A stretch of 64,000 bases of DNA, from positions 372,001 to 436,000 of the forward strand of contig NZ_NEJP01000001.1 in assembly GCF_002113125.1 (NCBI RefSeq), written 5' to 3'. The stretch's first letter is position 1. Each line of letters opens with the position of its first letter. Shown here piece by piece: positions 1-8,594 of this stretch. Made by a program: the position numbers and the translations under genes. The notes under the pieces are model-generated. The model saw nothing but the letters and a program-made list of their open reading frames with translations, was not told where the DNA came from and made no database searches. The stretch comes from Pseudomonas sp. B20(2017). GTDB lineage: Bacteria > Pseudomonadota > Gammaproteobacteria > Pseudomonadales > Pseudomonadaceae.

Positions 1-249
1 GCGGGTCGAGTTGGCGCCGGTACCGGCGATCACCGGAATGCGACCGGCAACCTGTTTGACCACGGCTTTGATGACGGCGATGTGTTCTTCTACATCAAGG
101 GTTGCCGACTCGCCGGTGGTGCCGACCGCGACAATGGCATGGGTGCCGTTCTTGAGATGGAAGTCCACGAGTTTGCTGAGGCTGTCCCAGTCAAGACGCC
201 CTTGTGCATCCATGGGTGTGACCAGTGCCACCATACTGCCCGCAATCAT
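1..249 (-). CDS. dapA: 4-hydroxy-tetrahydrodipicolinate synthase, N-terminal part (cut by window edge)
   Basis: DapA condenses pyruvate with aspartate semialdehyde, the first committed step of lysine and diaminopimelate synthesis in the cytoplasm. Only the first 83 residues lie in the window. They begin [13 protein letters not shown] and continue with the family-typical GTTGES phosphate/pyruvate-site segment and a [10 protein letters not shown] strand. The start at 249 is preceded by AGGAG at a normal distance; a second in-frame Met lies five codons later. The gene is divergent from gcvR, and the usual downstream partner (a BamC-type lipoprotein) would be outside the window. Confidence 0.93.
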   Translation of the reverse strand, partial: MIAGSMVALVTPMDAQGRLDWDSLSKLVDFHLKNGTHAIVAVGTTGESATLDVEEHIAVIKAVVKQVAGRIPVIAGTGANSTR

Positions 250-561
250 GAAACCGCTCCTGCCGGAAAAAGAGAGCGGTAATGGTACTGGCGCCAAGAT
301 GCTTGCACAAGCGAAGTACTGTGCCGCCATTCCCCTTGGCGCCGCTTTTCGCTACCCTTCAGACTTTGATCGGTACTGATCAGCTTGTACGCCGGGTTCC
401 AGTCTCCCGTTTCGGCCTCCCGGGCCCCGTTCCAGTGTCGTTGCCGTACGCTTCCTTTTAATGGAGCCGTAGCGCCACACGAATCGGGCCTTCCGGACAG
501 TCATTGCCCCGGCAATCAACGCCCTCTCCCTACCGACCGCTCATCGCTTTAGGAATGCTGC
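250..561. other. Intergenic region between divergent dapA and gcvR
   Basis: These 312 bases separate two divergent genes and must hold both promoters. I see the dapA ribosome site just right of its start and AGGA about 8 bases before the gcvR ATG. I see no convincing operator, terminator, small gene or known RNA motif. Confidence 0.6.
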
Positions 562-1122
562 ATGTCCACCCCCACAGTTCGCGAACAATTCCTTGTCATC
601 AGTGCCCTCGGCGCCAATCCCATGGAGCTGACCAACGTCCTGTGCCGCGCCAGCCATGAAAATCGCTGTGCGGTCGTCACTTCGCGCCTGACCCGCCACG
701 GCGAGTGCAGCGCGCTGGTGCTCGAAGTCTCCGGCAGCTGGGACGCCCTGGCTCGCCTGGAGGGCAGCCTGCCGGTGCTGGCCAAGCGTCATGCGTTCAC
801 CGTCAACGTGGTGCGCAGCGCCGCCCTGGAAAATCGCCCGCAAGCCCTGCCGTACGTGGCTTACGTGTCTTCGGCTTACCGCCCGGACATCATCAACGAG
901 CTGTGCCAGTTCTTCATGGATCACAACGTCGAGCTGGAAAACCTGACGTGCGATACCTATCAGGCACCGCAGACCGGCGGCACCATGCTCAACGCCACGT
1001 TCACCGTGACCCTGCCCGCCGGCACCCAGATCAGCTGGCTGCGCGACCAGTTCCTGGATTTCGCCGACGCCATGAACCTGGATGCACTGATCGAACCTTG
1101 GCGCCCACAGAACCCAATGTAA
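562..1122 (+). CDS. gcvR: Glycine cleavage system transcriptional repressor-like ACT protein
   Basis: The 186-aa protein matches the GcvR family: two tandem ACT domains (roughly residues 8-85 and 95-175) and no DNA-binding domain. In enterobacteria GcvR binds GcvA and glycine and so represses the glycine cleavage operon. The first ACT domain opens with REQFLVISALGAN and the second with YVAYVSSAYRPDII. The gene ends 10 bases before bcp, so the two are probably cotranscribed. This dapA/gcvR/bcp neighbourhood is common in gammaproteobacteria. The exact regulatory partner in Pseudomonas is an inference. Confidence 0.85.
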   Translation: MSTPTVREQFLVISALGANPMELTNVLCRASHENRCAVVTSRLTRHGECSALVLEVSGSWDALARLEGSLPVLAKRHAFTVNVVRSAALENRPQALPYVAYVSSAYRPDIINELCQFFMDHNVELENLTCDTYQAPQTGGTMLNATFTVTLPAGTQISWLRDQFLDFADAMNLDALIEPWRPQNPM

Positions 1123-1132
1123 GGAAGCTTTC

Positions 1133-1606
1133 ATGGCCGTTGTCATCGACCAACCGGTTACGGATTTCGAAGCACCTGCCACCAGCGGGCAGACCGTCAG
1201 CCTGTCGTCCCTCAAGGGCAAGCAAGTGGTGATCTACTTCTATCCGAAGGACAGCACCCCGGGCTGCACCACCGAAGGCCAGGGCTTTCGCGATCAATAC
1301 GCTGCATTCAAGGCTGCCAACACGGAAATCTTCGGGATTTCCCGCGACAGCCTGAAGTCTCACGAGAACTTCAAGTGCAAGCAGGAGTTTCCGTTCGAGC
1401 TGATCAGCGACAAGGACGAAGCGGTCTGCCAGCTGTTCGACGTGATCAAGCTGAAAAAGCTCTACGGCAAGGAATACCTGGGCGTTGATCGCAGCACGTT
1501 CTTGATCGACAAGAACGGTGTATTGCGTCAGGAATGGCGCGGCGTGAAGGTGCCAGGACATGTCGATGCAGTGCTGGCTGCGGCTCAGGCGCTGAACAAG
1601 GCCTGA
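1133..1606 (+). CDS. bcp: Thioredoxin-dependent peroxiredoxin, BCP/PrxQ type
   Basis: A 157-aa cytoplasmic peroxiredoxin that reduces hydrogen peroxide and organic hydroperoxides. The peroxidatic cysteine is Cys45 in the motif STPGCTTE. The E. coli BCP resolving cysteine at position 50 is Gln here, so this is a 1-Cys-like variant unless Cys82 (ENFKCK) substitutes for it. The C-terminal half carries the family segment YLGVDRSTFLID. It follows gcvR by 10 bases, with AGGAAG as ribosome site, and is followed by a REP palindrome. Confidence 0.95.
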   Translation: MAVVIDQPVTDFEAPATSGQTVSLSSLKGKQVVIYFYPKDSTPGCTTEGQGFRDQYAAFKAANTEIFGISRDSLKSHENFKCKQEFPFELISDKDEAVCQLFDVIKLKKLYGKEYLGVDRSTFLIDKNGVLRQEWRGVKVPGHVDAVLAAAQALNKA

Positions 1607-1631
1607 TATTTCTGCGTCGACTTCACTGACG

Positions 1632-1699
1632 CCTTCGCGAGCAAGCCCGCTCCCACAGTTGACCGAGGTCTAATGTGGGAGCGGGCTTGCTCGCGAAGG
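1632..1699. repeat. REP-type inverted repeat pair
   Basis: The 25-base arms CCTTCGCGAGCAAGCCCGCT... (1632-1656) and its exact reverse complement (1675-1699) surround an 18-base spacer. This is the common Pseudomonas REP doublet between genes. Here it sits between the convergent bcp and permease genes, where it could also act as a transcription stop. Confidence 0.9.
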
Positions 1700-1729
1700 G
1701 GCCATAAGAGCCAACGAATAATCCGGTTT

Positions 1730-2803
1730 CTAGAGCAGCGGAGCTACAACCGGCTCCTTGCGTGGCCACGCATCAAGCACAGCCTTGAACAGCGTCGCCA
1801 GCGGAATCGCGAAGAAAACGCCCCAGAACCCCCACAACCCGCCGAACAACAGCACCGCGCAGATGATCGCCACCGGGTGCAGGTTGACCGCTTCCGAAAA
1901 CAGCAACGGCACCAGCACGTTGCCGTCCAGCGTCTGAATAATGCCGTAGACCGCCATCAAATAGATGAACTGATCGCTCCAGCCCCACTGGAACAGCGCA
2001 ATCAGCAGCACCGGCACGGTCACCACCACGGCCCCGACATAAGGCACCACCACCGACACGCCAACCAAAAGCGCCAGCAGCGCCGCGTAGTTGAGTCCCA
2101 GCGCGACGAATGCGATGTAAGTCACGCCACCACAGATCACGATCTCGATGACCTTGCCGCGAATGTAGTTGGCGATCTGCCGGTTCATTTCTTCGGCGAC
2201 CCGGGTGATCAGCGCCCGCTCACGCGGCAAATAGCCGCGCACCCACTCGCCGATCATTGCACGATCCTTGAGGAAGAAGAACACCAGGATCGGCACCAGC
2301 ACCAGGTAGATCATGATGTTCACCAGCAGCGGCAGGCTCGACAACGAGAACGTCAGCGCCCACTGGCCGAACTTGCCGATCTCGCCCCGTGCCGCTTCGA
2401 TCGCTTGCAGCACCTGCTCGTCGGAAACCAGATGCGGATAGCGCTCCGGCAGCAACAACAGCAGCGATTGCCACTTGGCGAGCATTCCCGGCAGCTCGTT
2501 GAACAGCGTAATCAACTGATGCCAGAGCAACGGCAGCACCACGACGATGAACACCATCAACACGCCCATGAACAGCGCAAACACCAGACCGACCGCCGCC
2601 CCGCCGGGAACACGCAGGCGCTCGAGCGTGACCACCAGCCCCTGCATCAGGTACGCCAGCACCATCCCGGCCAGCACCGGCGCGAGCATTCCCCCCAGCG
2701 TCAGCACAGCGGTGAAGGCGAGAAACAGCAAAACCGCCAGCACCACCGCTTCCTCATCGGAGAAGTAGCGCTGAATCCAGTCGCGCAACACTTTGAACAT
2801 CAA
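1730..2803 (-). CDS. AI-2E family (PerM-type) membrane transporter
   Basis: A 357-aa integral membrane protein of the AI-2E transporter/PerM superfamily with about eight hydrophobic segments. Examples are VVLAVLLFLAFTAVL near the N-terminus and a late pair around residues 225-260 and 300-335. The conserved YLVPxLxxF-like stretch (IYLVLVPILVFFFLKD) and the late GNVLVPLLFSE motif are present. Members export small molecules or sodium; the substrate cannot be told from sequence. The gene lies 29 bases downstream of tusA on the same strand, so cotranscription is likely. Confidence 0.88.
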   Translation of the reverse strand: MMFKVLRDWIQRYFSDEEAVVLAVLLFLAFTAVLTLGGMLAPVLAGMVLAYLMQGLVVTLERLRVPGGAAVGLVFALFMGVLMVFIVVVLPLLWHQLITLFNELPGMLAKWQSLLLLLPERYPHLVSDEQVLQAIEAARGEIGKFGQWALTFSLSSLPLLVNIMIYLVLVPILVFFFLKDRAMIGEWVRGYLPRERALITRVAEEMNRQIANYIRGKVIEIVICGGVTYIAFVALGLNYAALLALLVGVSVVVPYVGAVVVTVPVLLIALFQWGWSDQFIYLMAVYGIIQTLDGNVLVPLLFSEAVNLHPVAIICAVLLFGGLWGFWGVFFAIPLATLFKAVLDAWPRKEPVVAPLL

Positions 2804-2832
2804 TATTCCTTAAGTCATTTACGCGGTCGGTT

Positions 2833-3072
2833 TCAGGCTTTTTTCAGCCAGTAACGGTAGACACCCGCCTCGTCCTCTTCACGCAGCAGCGTATGACCGG
2901 CCAATTTGGCAAAGGTGCGAAAGTCGCGTTGCGAGCCGGCATCCGTGGCAATCACCTTGAGTACCGCTCCGCTGGGCAGCTTGTTCAGCTCCATTTTGGC
3001 CTTCAGCAACGGCAACGGACAATTCAGGCCACTGGCGTCCAGTTCACAGTCATGGGCTACAGCGTCGGTCAT
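2833..3072 (-). CDS. tusA: TusA family sulfurtransferase
   Basis: A 79-aa protein with the diagnostic motif CPLP at residues 18-21; Cys18 carries the persulfide. TusA-family proteins relay sulfur, for example toward tRNA 2-thiouridine. Length and fold (LDxxGLxCPLPLLKAK, then GAVLKVIATD) are standard. It is the first gene of a two-gene leftward unit with the PerM-type permease. Pseudomonads often carry more than one TusA paralog, so the precise sulfur acceptor is uncertain. Confidence 0.9.
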   Translation of the reverse strand: MTDAVAHDCELDASGLNCPLPLLKAKMELNKLPSGAVLKVIATDAGSQRDFRTFAKLAGHTLLREEDEAGVYRYWLKKA

Positions 3073-3169
3073 GCGTCACTCCGGATCAGGTGGTCAGGCT
3101 GCCTAGAATATCTGGTCGCAAGCCCGGTGTCCGGCTACAGTAAGGTCTTTGTCGACTAAGGCTTTGTGC

Positions 3170-4603
3170 ATGACTTTTTTGCGCCCTACCCTGCTGACGC
3201 TCGCTTGCCTGCTCGCCTCACCGGGCTTCGCCGACGACCTGCCGTCACTCGGTGACGCCAGCTCTGCCATCGTCTCGCCACAACAGGAATATCAATTGGG
3301 TCGCGCCTGGCTGGCGTTGCTGCGCAGCCAGGTTTCACAGCTCAACGATCCACAGCTCAAGGACTACGTCGAGTCCAGCGTCTATAAGCTGGTGGAAACC
3401 AGCCAAGTCAATGACCGACGCCTGGAATTCATCCTGATCAATAGCCCGCAGCTCAACGCCTTTGCGGCGCCGGGCGGGATTGTCGGGGTCAACGGCGGCC
3501 TGTTCCTCAACGCTCAGACCGAGGGCGAATATGCCTCGGTACTGGCTCACGAACTGGCTCACTTGTCCCAGCGCCACTTCGCTCGCGGCGTCGAGGCTTC
3601 GCAGCGGATGCAGGTGCCGATGATGGCGGCGCTACTGGCCGGGATCGTCATCGCGGCTGCCGGTGGCGGCGATGCCGGGATCGCCACCATTGCCGGCACC
3701 CAAGCGGCAGCGATTCAATCGCAAAGGACCTTCTCGCGCCAGAACGAACAGGAAGCCGATCGGATCGGTATTCTCAATCTGGAAAAAGCCGGTTACGACC
3801 CACGATCCATGCCGACCATGTTCGAGCGCTTGATGCGTCAATACCGCTACGACGCCAAACCGCCAGAGTTCCTGCTGACTCACCCGGTCACCGAATCGCG
3901 GATCGCCGACACCCGCAACCGCGCCGAACAGGCCAGGCCCGGAGGTATCGAAGACAGCAAGCGCTATCAACTGATCCGGGCGCGGGTGCAGTTGATCTAC
4001 GAGGAAACACCAGGTCTCGGCGCCAAACGCTTCCGCGCACAGCTGGATGAAAACCCGAAAAATGACGTGGCCCGCTACGGCCTGGCGATCGCTCAGATCA
4101 AGGGCGGCCAACTGAATGAGGCGCGAGAGAACCTCAAACAACTGCTGGAGAAATCGCCGAACGAGATCATCTACAACCTCGCACAGGTCGATCTGGACAT
4201 CACCAACAACAAGCTGGCCGATGCCCAGTCCCGGGTTGACCGAATGCTCAGTCAGTATCCTGGCAATTACCCGCTGAATCAGGTGCGCGTCGATCTGTTG
4301 CTGAAACAGAACCGTACCGCCGACGCGGAAAAAGCTCTGGACGGTTTGTTGAAATCGCGACCGGACGATCCGGACGTCTGGTATCAGGTTGCAGAAACAC
4401 GCGGATTGTCCGGCAACATCATTGGCCTGCATCAGGCCCGTGCCGAGTATTTCGCCTTGGTAGGCGATTACCGTCAGGCGATCCAGCAACTGGACTTTGC
4501 CAAGCGCAAGGCCGGCAGCAACTTCCCGCTGTCGTCGCGTATCGATGCCCGCCAACGCGAGCTGATGGAGCAGGAGCGCATGGTCAAGGACATGATGGGT
4601 TAA
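3170..4603 (+). CDS. Periplasmic M48 metalloprotease with TPR domain (BepA/YfgC-like)
   Basis: The 477-aa product has a signal peptide (residues 1-22, cleaved before DDLPS), an M48 peptidase domain with the zinc motif HELAH (His127, Glu128, His131) and the downstream NEQEAD zinc/Glu segment. TPR-like helices fill residues 290-470. BepA-type proteases assist assembly of LptD and other outer membrane proteins and degrade misassembled ones. I chose ATG 3170 over an upstream TTG at 3149 because it starts directly at the signal peptide. A strong terminator follows. Confidence 0.9.
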   Translation: MTFLRPTLLTLACLLASPGFADDLPSLGDASSAIVSPQQEYQLGRAWLALLRSQVSQLNDPQLKDYVESSVYKLVETSQVNDRRLEFILINSPQLNAFAAPGGIVGVNGGLFLNAQTEGEYASVLAHELAHLSQRHFARGVEASQRMQVPMMAALLAGIVIAAAGGGDAGIATIAGTQAAAIQSQRTFSRQNEQEADRIGILNLEKAGYDPRSMPTMFERLMRQYRYDAKPPEFLLTHPVTESRIADTRNRAEQARPGGIEDSKRYQLIRARVQLIYEETPGLGAKRFRAQLDENPKNDVARYGLAIAQIKGGQLNEARENLKQLLEKSPNEIIYNLAQVDLDITNNKLADAQSRVDRMLSQYPGNYPLNQVRVDLLLKQNRTADAEKALDGLLKSRPDDPDVWYQVAETRGLSGNIIGLHQARAEYFALVGDYRQAIQQLDFAKRKAGSNFPLSSRIDARQRELMEQERMVKDMMG

Positions 4604-4630
4604 GCCCGCGCCGAGACAAATTCCGGACAT

Positions 4631-4662
4631 AAAAAAACCGCCTCTTTCGAGGCGGTTTTTTT
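4631..4662. terminator. Bidirectional rho-independent terminator
   Basis: The palindrome ACCGCCTC TTTC GAGGCGGT is flanked by an A-run and a T-run, so it can stop transcription from the M48 protease gene on one side and from mucD on the other. Confidence 0.93.
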
Positions 4663-4681
4663 TACTTCTGAGAGAGCTGGA

Positions 4682-6130
4682 TCATTCAGCCAGTTTGAAG
4701 GTGATGAAGCTGGCACGGCCCTGACGCAGAACGCGCATCGACACCGAACGGTTCTTCGGCAGCGCCTTGGCGATCTCGGCAAACTCCTTGGAAGAACCAA
4801 TGGCCTGATTGTTCAGGTGCGTGATGATGTCGCCCGGTTGCAGACCGATCAGGGCCGCAGGACCGTCCTGCACTTCCTTGATCACCACACCACCTTTGAG
4901 GTCGTAGGTTTTCTTCTGCTCGGCGCTCAGCTCTGCAACCGAAACACCCAGACGATTGCTGTTAGTCTCGGCACCGGATTTCGGCAGGGCGTCCAGCTCT
5001 TTGTCTTCATCAGGAATAGCGCCGACTGTCAGCTCGACATTCTTGCGCTTGCCGTCACGAATGACCTCGAGATTGGCTTTGGCGCCAGCCTTCAACGCGC
5101 CAACCAGATGTGGCAAGTCAGCGGACATGACGATCGGTTGACCGTTCATGCTCAGAATCACGTCACCTACCTGCAGACCGCCCTTGGCAGCCGGGCCTTC
5201 ATCCTGAATCTGTGCAACCAGCGCACCGGCCGGTTTGTCCAGACCGAACGATTCGGCCAGATCCTTGTTCACTTCCTGGATGACTACACCCAACCAGCCA
5301 CGGCTGACTTTGCCGCCGCTTTTCAGCTGGTTGGAAACGTCCATGGCGACGTCGATCGGAATGGCGAACGACACGCCCATGAAGCCACCGGAACGGGTGT
5401 AGATCTGCGAGTTGATCCCGACCACTTCACCGTTCAGATTGAACAGCGGGCCACCGGAGTTACCCGGGTTGATCGGCACGTCGGTCTGGATGAATGGCAC
5501 GTAGTTTTCATTCGGTAGACTGCGGCCGACGGCACTGACGATGCCTTGGGTCACGGTGTGGTCAAAGCCGAATGGAGAGCCGATTGCCACGACCCACTGA
5601 CCGGCTTTCAGATCCTGGGATTTGCCGAGTTTCAGTACCGGCAGATCCTTGCCTTCGATTTTCAGCAGCGCCACGTCGGAACGTGGGTCGGTGCCGATCA
5701 GTTTGGCTTTCATTTCACTGCGATCAGCCAGACGAACCAGAATTTCATCGGCATCGGCGATCACGTGGTTGTTGGTCAGGATGTAGCCATCCGGCGAAAT
5801 GATGAAGCCCGAACCCAGCGACTGCGCTTCACGTTGACGATCACCCCGCGGAGAGCGCTGTTGCGGCGGCATGCCGCGTTCGAAGAACTCGCGCAACATC
5901 GGCGGCAAGCCTTCCAGGTCAGGCATCTGCTGGTTCACTTTGCGATCCGGCAGCTTTTGCGTAGTACTGATGTTCACCACCGCAGGCGAGGCCTGTTCGA
6001 CCAGTTGGGTGAAATCCGGCAGATTGGCCGGGCTGGCCGCCTCAGCCGCCTGGACTGCTGGAACAGCCTGACCGAGCACCAGCACAGTGGCGAAAATGGA
6101 GAGATAAGACTTCAAGCTTGGTATCGACAT
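4682..6130 (-). CDS. mucD: Periplasmic serine protease MucD (DegP/HtrA family)
   Basis: The 482-aa product has a signal peptide (about 28 residues, ending VQAAEA), a trypsin-like domain with catalytic His122 (NNHVIAD), Asp152 (RSDVALL) and Ser225 (NPGNSGGP), and two PDZ domains (about 265-350 and 385-475). MucD degrades misfolded envelope proteins and indirectly restrains AlgU activation. The ATG at 6130 is used because it opens the signal peptide and has GGGAG upstream. It lies 207 bases downstream of mucB with no mucC between them. A hairpin in that gap may reduce read-through. Confidence 0.96.
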   Translation of the reverse strand: MSIPSLKSYLSIFATVLVLGQAVPAVQAAEAASPANLPDFTQLVEQASPAVVNISTTQKLPDRKVNQQMPDLEGLPPMLREFFERGMPPQQRSPRGDRQREAQSLGSGFIISPDGYILTNNHVIADADEILVRLADRSEMKAKLIGTDPRSDVALLKIEGKDLPVLKLGKSQDLKAGQWVVAIGSPFGFDHTVTQGIVSAVGRSLPNENYVPFIQTDVPINPGNSGGPLFNLNGEVVGINSQIYTRSGGFMGVSFAIPIDVAMDVSNQLKSGGKVSRGWLGVVIQEVNKDLAESFGLDKPAGALVAQIQDEGPAAKGGLQVGDVILSMNGQPIVMSADLPHLVGALKAGAKANLEVIRDGKRKNVELTVGAIPDEDKELDALPKSGAETNSNRLGVSVAELSAEQKKTYDLKGGVVIKEVQDGPAALIGLQPGDIITHLNNQAIGSSKEFAEIAKALPKNRSVSMRVLRQGRASFITFKLAE

Positions 6131-6227
6131 ACAGCTCCCGTTACGACGAGCAGGGTTAAGCGATATGGAGCAAGGAACACCGGAAACCACAGGCCGGCAT
6201 TTTTGTTCCGGGAACAACAAACAAGGC

Positions 6228-6245
6228 CAGAGCCGAGAGGCTCTG
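6228..6245 (-). terminator. Hairpin between mucB and mucD (possible attenuator)
   Basis: CAGAGCC GAGA GGCTCTG forms a perfect 7-bp stem. On the mucB-to-mucD strand it is followed after three bases by a T-rich but imperfect tract (TTGTTTGTTGTT). It could be a weak terminator or processing site that separates mucD expression from algU-mucA-mucB. Confidence 0.45.
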
Positions 6246-6336
6246 ACCTATAAAAAATTTTCGGGTGTTTTGCAAATGAAAATGCTCAGCAAACATTTCA
6301 CGTCTCGAAGACGAAGTGGAGATAGCTGGAATCAGC

Positions 6337-7299
6337 TCACTGCTTGCTGGTTGCAGCGCCATCATTGCGCATCGACAGGGCAATCCGTTCGGCGGTCCCA
6401 ATTGGAATCTCGCCAACCACGGTCACCATCATTTCGCCTTGAGGTGTAGTCAGACGGCGGGATACGGCAACGGTCGGGCCCAGTTGAGTCCGGGTATCGG
6501 TGACGGTTGCGCCGTTCAGCGGTTCGAGAAAAACGGAGAAACGGGCCAGACCATCGTCATACAACAGGCTGTTGACCTGGGTCTTGGTTTCCGGATCCTT
6601 GTGCGAAGAACTACTGGTGAGTTCGAAACCAGGAGGCAGCCAGTCGGAACGCCAGACCTGCGCGGTCTTGACCGCAGATGCCTTGTCACTGTCGAGCGTG
6701 ACTGTCTTGCAATCGGAGTTGGCTTGCAGGTCTTTATCAGATGGAACTTCAGAAGTATCCAGCCGCGTGAACTGGAACCTCTCGAGTAGCTGCCCCTTGT
6801 CGTTCAACAGCAGCGACTTGAGCGGCAGACCCGTTTCTTTGTCCAGATGCAGTTCGAAACCGTAGCGGTGCTGATCACGTGGCATCAGCGATACGATCAC
6901 CGCTTCACGCCCGGCCACACGCGACTTGCCAACGACGGCAAGCTCATACCAGTTCTTCAGCTTTTGAGGATCGAGAGGACGAGCTGCGGAATTGGGAGAA
7001 TCTCCCAGGCCCGCAATCAGAGTACCGCTGACGCATTGAGTATGCCCATCAATGCGCACAACTTCCTGGGCCGAACCGTCGAGCTGAAGCAAACGCTCGC
7101 GGACCTGGCCATTCTGGACGCGATGCCAGATGTTGTGGGTAGAAAAGCTACCGTTGCGCTCGTAAACGAATGTGCCGTGAAAGCTTTGCTGCTGCTCGGC
7201 CTGGCCCAGGCGGGTCAACCAGTCCTGAGCCTCGTCGGCATGAGCTGGAACAATGAACCAGCCGCTGAGCAGAAGCGAAAGTAGAGGTATGGCGCGCAT
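6337..7299 (-). CDS. mucB: Sigma factor AlgU regulatory protein MucB (RseB family)
   Basis: A 320-aa periplasmic protein with a signal peptide ending PAHADEA. MucB/RseB binds the periplasmic domain of MucA and shields it from proteolysis; lipids or lipopolysaccharide release it. The lipid-binding N-terminal domain (LolA-like, to about residue 205) and the smaller C-terminal domain are both present at full length. It begins 8 bases after mucA ends, so translational coupling is likely. In P. aeruginosa mucC comes next; here it is absent. Confidence 0.95.
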   Translation of the reverse strand: MRAIPLLSLLLSGWFIVPAHADEAQDWLTRLGQAEQQQSFHGTFVYERNGSFSTHNIWHRVQNGQVRERLLQLDGSAQEVVRIDGHTQCVSGTLIAGLGDSPNSAARPLDPQKLKNWYELAVVGKSRVAGREAVIVSLMPRDQHRYGFELHLDKETGLPLKSLLLNDKGQLLERFQFTRLDTSEVPSDKDLQANSDCKTVTLDSDKASAVKTAQVWRSDWLPPGFELTSSSSHKDPETKTQVNSLLYDDGLARFSVFLEPLNGATVTDTRTQLGPTVAVSRRLTTPQGEMMVTVVGEIPIGTAERIALSMRNDGAATSKQ

Positions 7300-7307
7300 G
7301 ATCCCCC

Positions 7308-7895
7308 TTAACGGTTTTCCAGGCTTGCTGCACGTGCATATGGCAGCGCGCTCTCGGTGCCTTTCAAGGCAGCCTGTTGAGCGTGTTGACGCAGGTAACC
7401 TGGCAGACGCTGATCGTGCCAGCCTGGCTGACCTTGCAGTACGCCATTGGCCATTGGGCCAGTAGCTTCCGAACTCTCATTATAGCCTGCCAATACCGCC
7501 GGACCTTTGACCTGAGGAGTGGCCAACACTGGCTGATTGGATTGCTGAGCGAGTTCGACGCCGGCGATTTCGTCCTGGTTGTAAAGACGAACACCTGCGA
7601 GAACAGCAACGGTCACCGAAGCGGCTACGGCCAGACGACCGAGGCTGCGCCATGGGCCGCGAGACACTTTGGCAGGGGTCGCTTCGTCTTCCAGCGCAGC
7701 AGAAACGGCTGCAGCGAGATCCAGACGTGGAAGCAACAGATCCTTGTGCATGGCTGCCCGAGCGATCTGGTAACGAGCCCAGGTTTCACGGGTTTCAACA
7801 TCGTCCAGTGCATTGAGCACTCGACGCAATTCCAGTTCGTCCGCTTCGTTATCCATCACTGCGGACAGCGATTCCTGCAGGGCTTCACGACTCAT
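7308..7895 (-). CDS. mucA: Anti-sigma factor MucA
   Basis: A 195-aa inner membrane anti-sigma factor. The N-terminal cytoplasmic part (MSREALQESLSAVMDNEADE) is the RseA-like AlgU-binding domain. A single transmembrane helix lies at about residues 86-103 (LAVAASVTVAVLAGV), and the periplasmic tail binds MucB. Regulated proteolysis releases AlgU. The start at 7895 gives a length nearly equal to P. aeruginosa MucA, so no mucoidy-type truncation is visible. It follows algU by 31 bases. Confidence 0.96.
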   Translation of the reverse strand: MSREALQESLSAVMDNEADELELRRVLNALDDVETRETWARYQIARAAMHKDLLLPRLDLAAAVSAALEDEATPAKVSRGPWRSLGRLAVAASVTVAVLAGVRLYNQDEIAGVELAQQSNQPVLATPQVKGPAVLAGYNESSEATGPMANGVLQGQPGWHDQRLPGYLRQHAQQAALKGTESALPYARAASLENR

Positions 7896-7926
7896 GGCGT
7901 TCCTCTCTTGGCTATCGCCGCTGTCT

Positions 7927-8508
7927 TTAGTTTTCCTGCAACAACGGCTGCAGGGCTTTATCGATGGCCTCCCGGGCGCGGAAAATCCGGGAGCGCACGG
8001 TACCAACCGGACATTGCATGACGCTCGCGATGTCCTCGTAACTCAGACCATCGAATTCGCGCAAAGTTAACGCCGTGCGCAAATCCTCTGGCAGTTGCTG
8101 AATGGTTCGATGGACGGTGCCTTCGATCTCATCCCGCAGCAATGCACGCTCAGGAGATTCGAGATCTTTGAGGCCGTGATCGCCGTCATAGAACTCTGCA
8201 TCCTCGGAACTTACATCGCTATCCGGCGGCCGACGGCCGCGTGAAACCAGATAGTTCTTCGCCGTGTTGATGGCGATACGGTACAGCCACGTATAAAACG
8301 CACTGTCGCCGCGGAAATTTCCAAGCGCTCGATACGCCTTGATAAAGGCTTCTTGTGCGACGTCCTGGGCTTCATGGGTGTCGTGCACAAATCGCACGAT
8401 CAACCCGAGAATCTTGTGCTGATACTTCAGCACCAACAGATCGAAAGCTCGCTTGTCGCCACGCTGAACGCGTTCGACCAGCTGCTGATCCTCTTCCTGG
8501 GTTAGCAT
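7927..8508 (-). CDS. algU: RNA polymerase extracytoplasmic sigma factor AlgU (sigma-22)
   Basis: A 193-aa ECF sigma factor of the RpoE type. Region 2 (AFDLLVLKYQHKI, DVAQEAFIKAYRAL, FYTWLYRIAINTAKN) and region 4 (LREFDGLSYEDIASVM, GTVRSRIFRAREA) are intact. It drives the envelope stress regulon and alginate genes. The Met at 8508 (MLTQEEDQQL) is the conserved family start. The gene is first in the algU-mucA-mucB unit, divergent from nadB, and has an AlgU-type promoter 60 bases upstream, which fits autoregulation. Confidence 0.98.
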   Translation of the reverse strand: MLTQEEDQQLVERVQRGDKRAFDLLVLKYQHKILGLIVRFVHDTHEAQDVAQEAFIKAYRALGNFRGDSAFYTWLYRIAINTAKNYLVSRGRRPPDSDVSSEDAEFYDGDHGLKDLESPERALLRDEIEGTVHRTIQQLPEDLRTALTLREFDGLSYEDIASVMQCPVGTVRSRIFRAREAIDKALQPLLQEN

Positions 8509-8567
8509 GAACACTCCTCGATAAACTCGGAGGAGGCTTGCATGACCAATCGACCGGACTTGCAAAC

Positions 8568-8594
8568 ATAGACTCGGGCTTTTCGCAAAAGTTC
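8568..8594 (-). promoter_or_regulatory. AlgU-dependent (autoregulatory) promoter of algU
   Basis: On the minus strand GAACTT (8594-8589) is followed after 16 bases by TCTAT (8572-8568). This fits the sigma-22/RpoE consensus GAACTT-N16/17-TCTgA and sits 60-86 bases before the algU start. Autoregulation from such a promoter is established for P. aeruginosa algU. Confidence 0.82.

Noticed and set aside
1673..2854. Long open frame opposite the PerM-type permease
   Set aside because: Extremely Gln/Arg/His-rich and lies antisense to a clear membrane protein gene; it is a shadow of high-GC codon bias.
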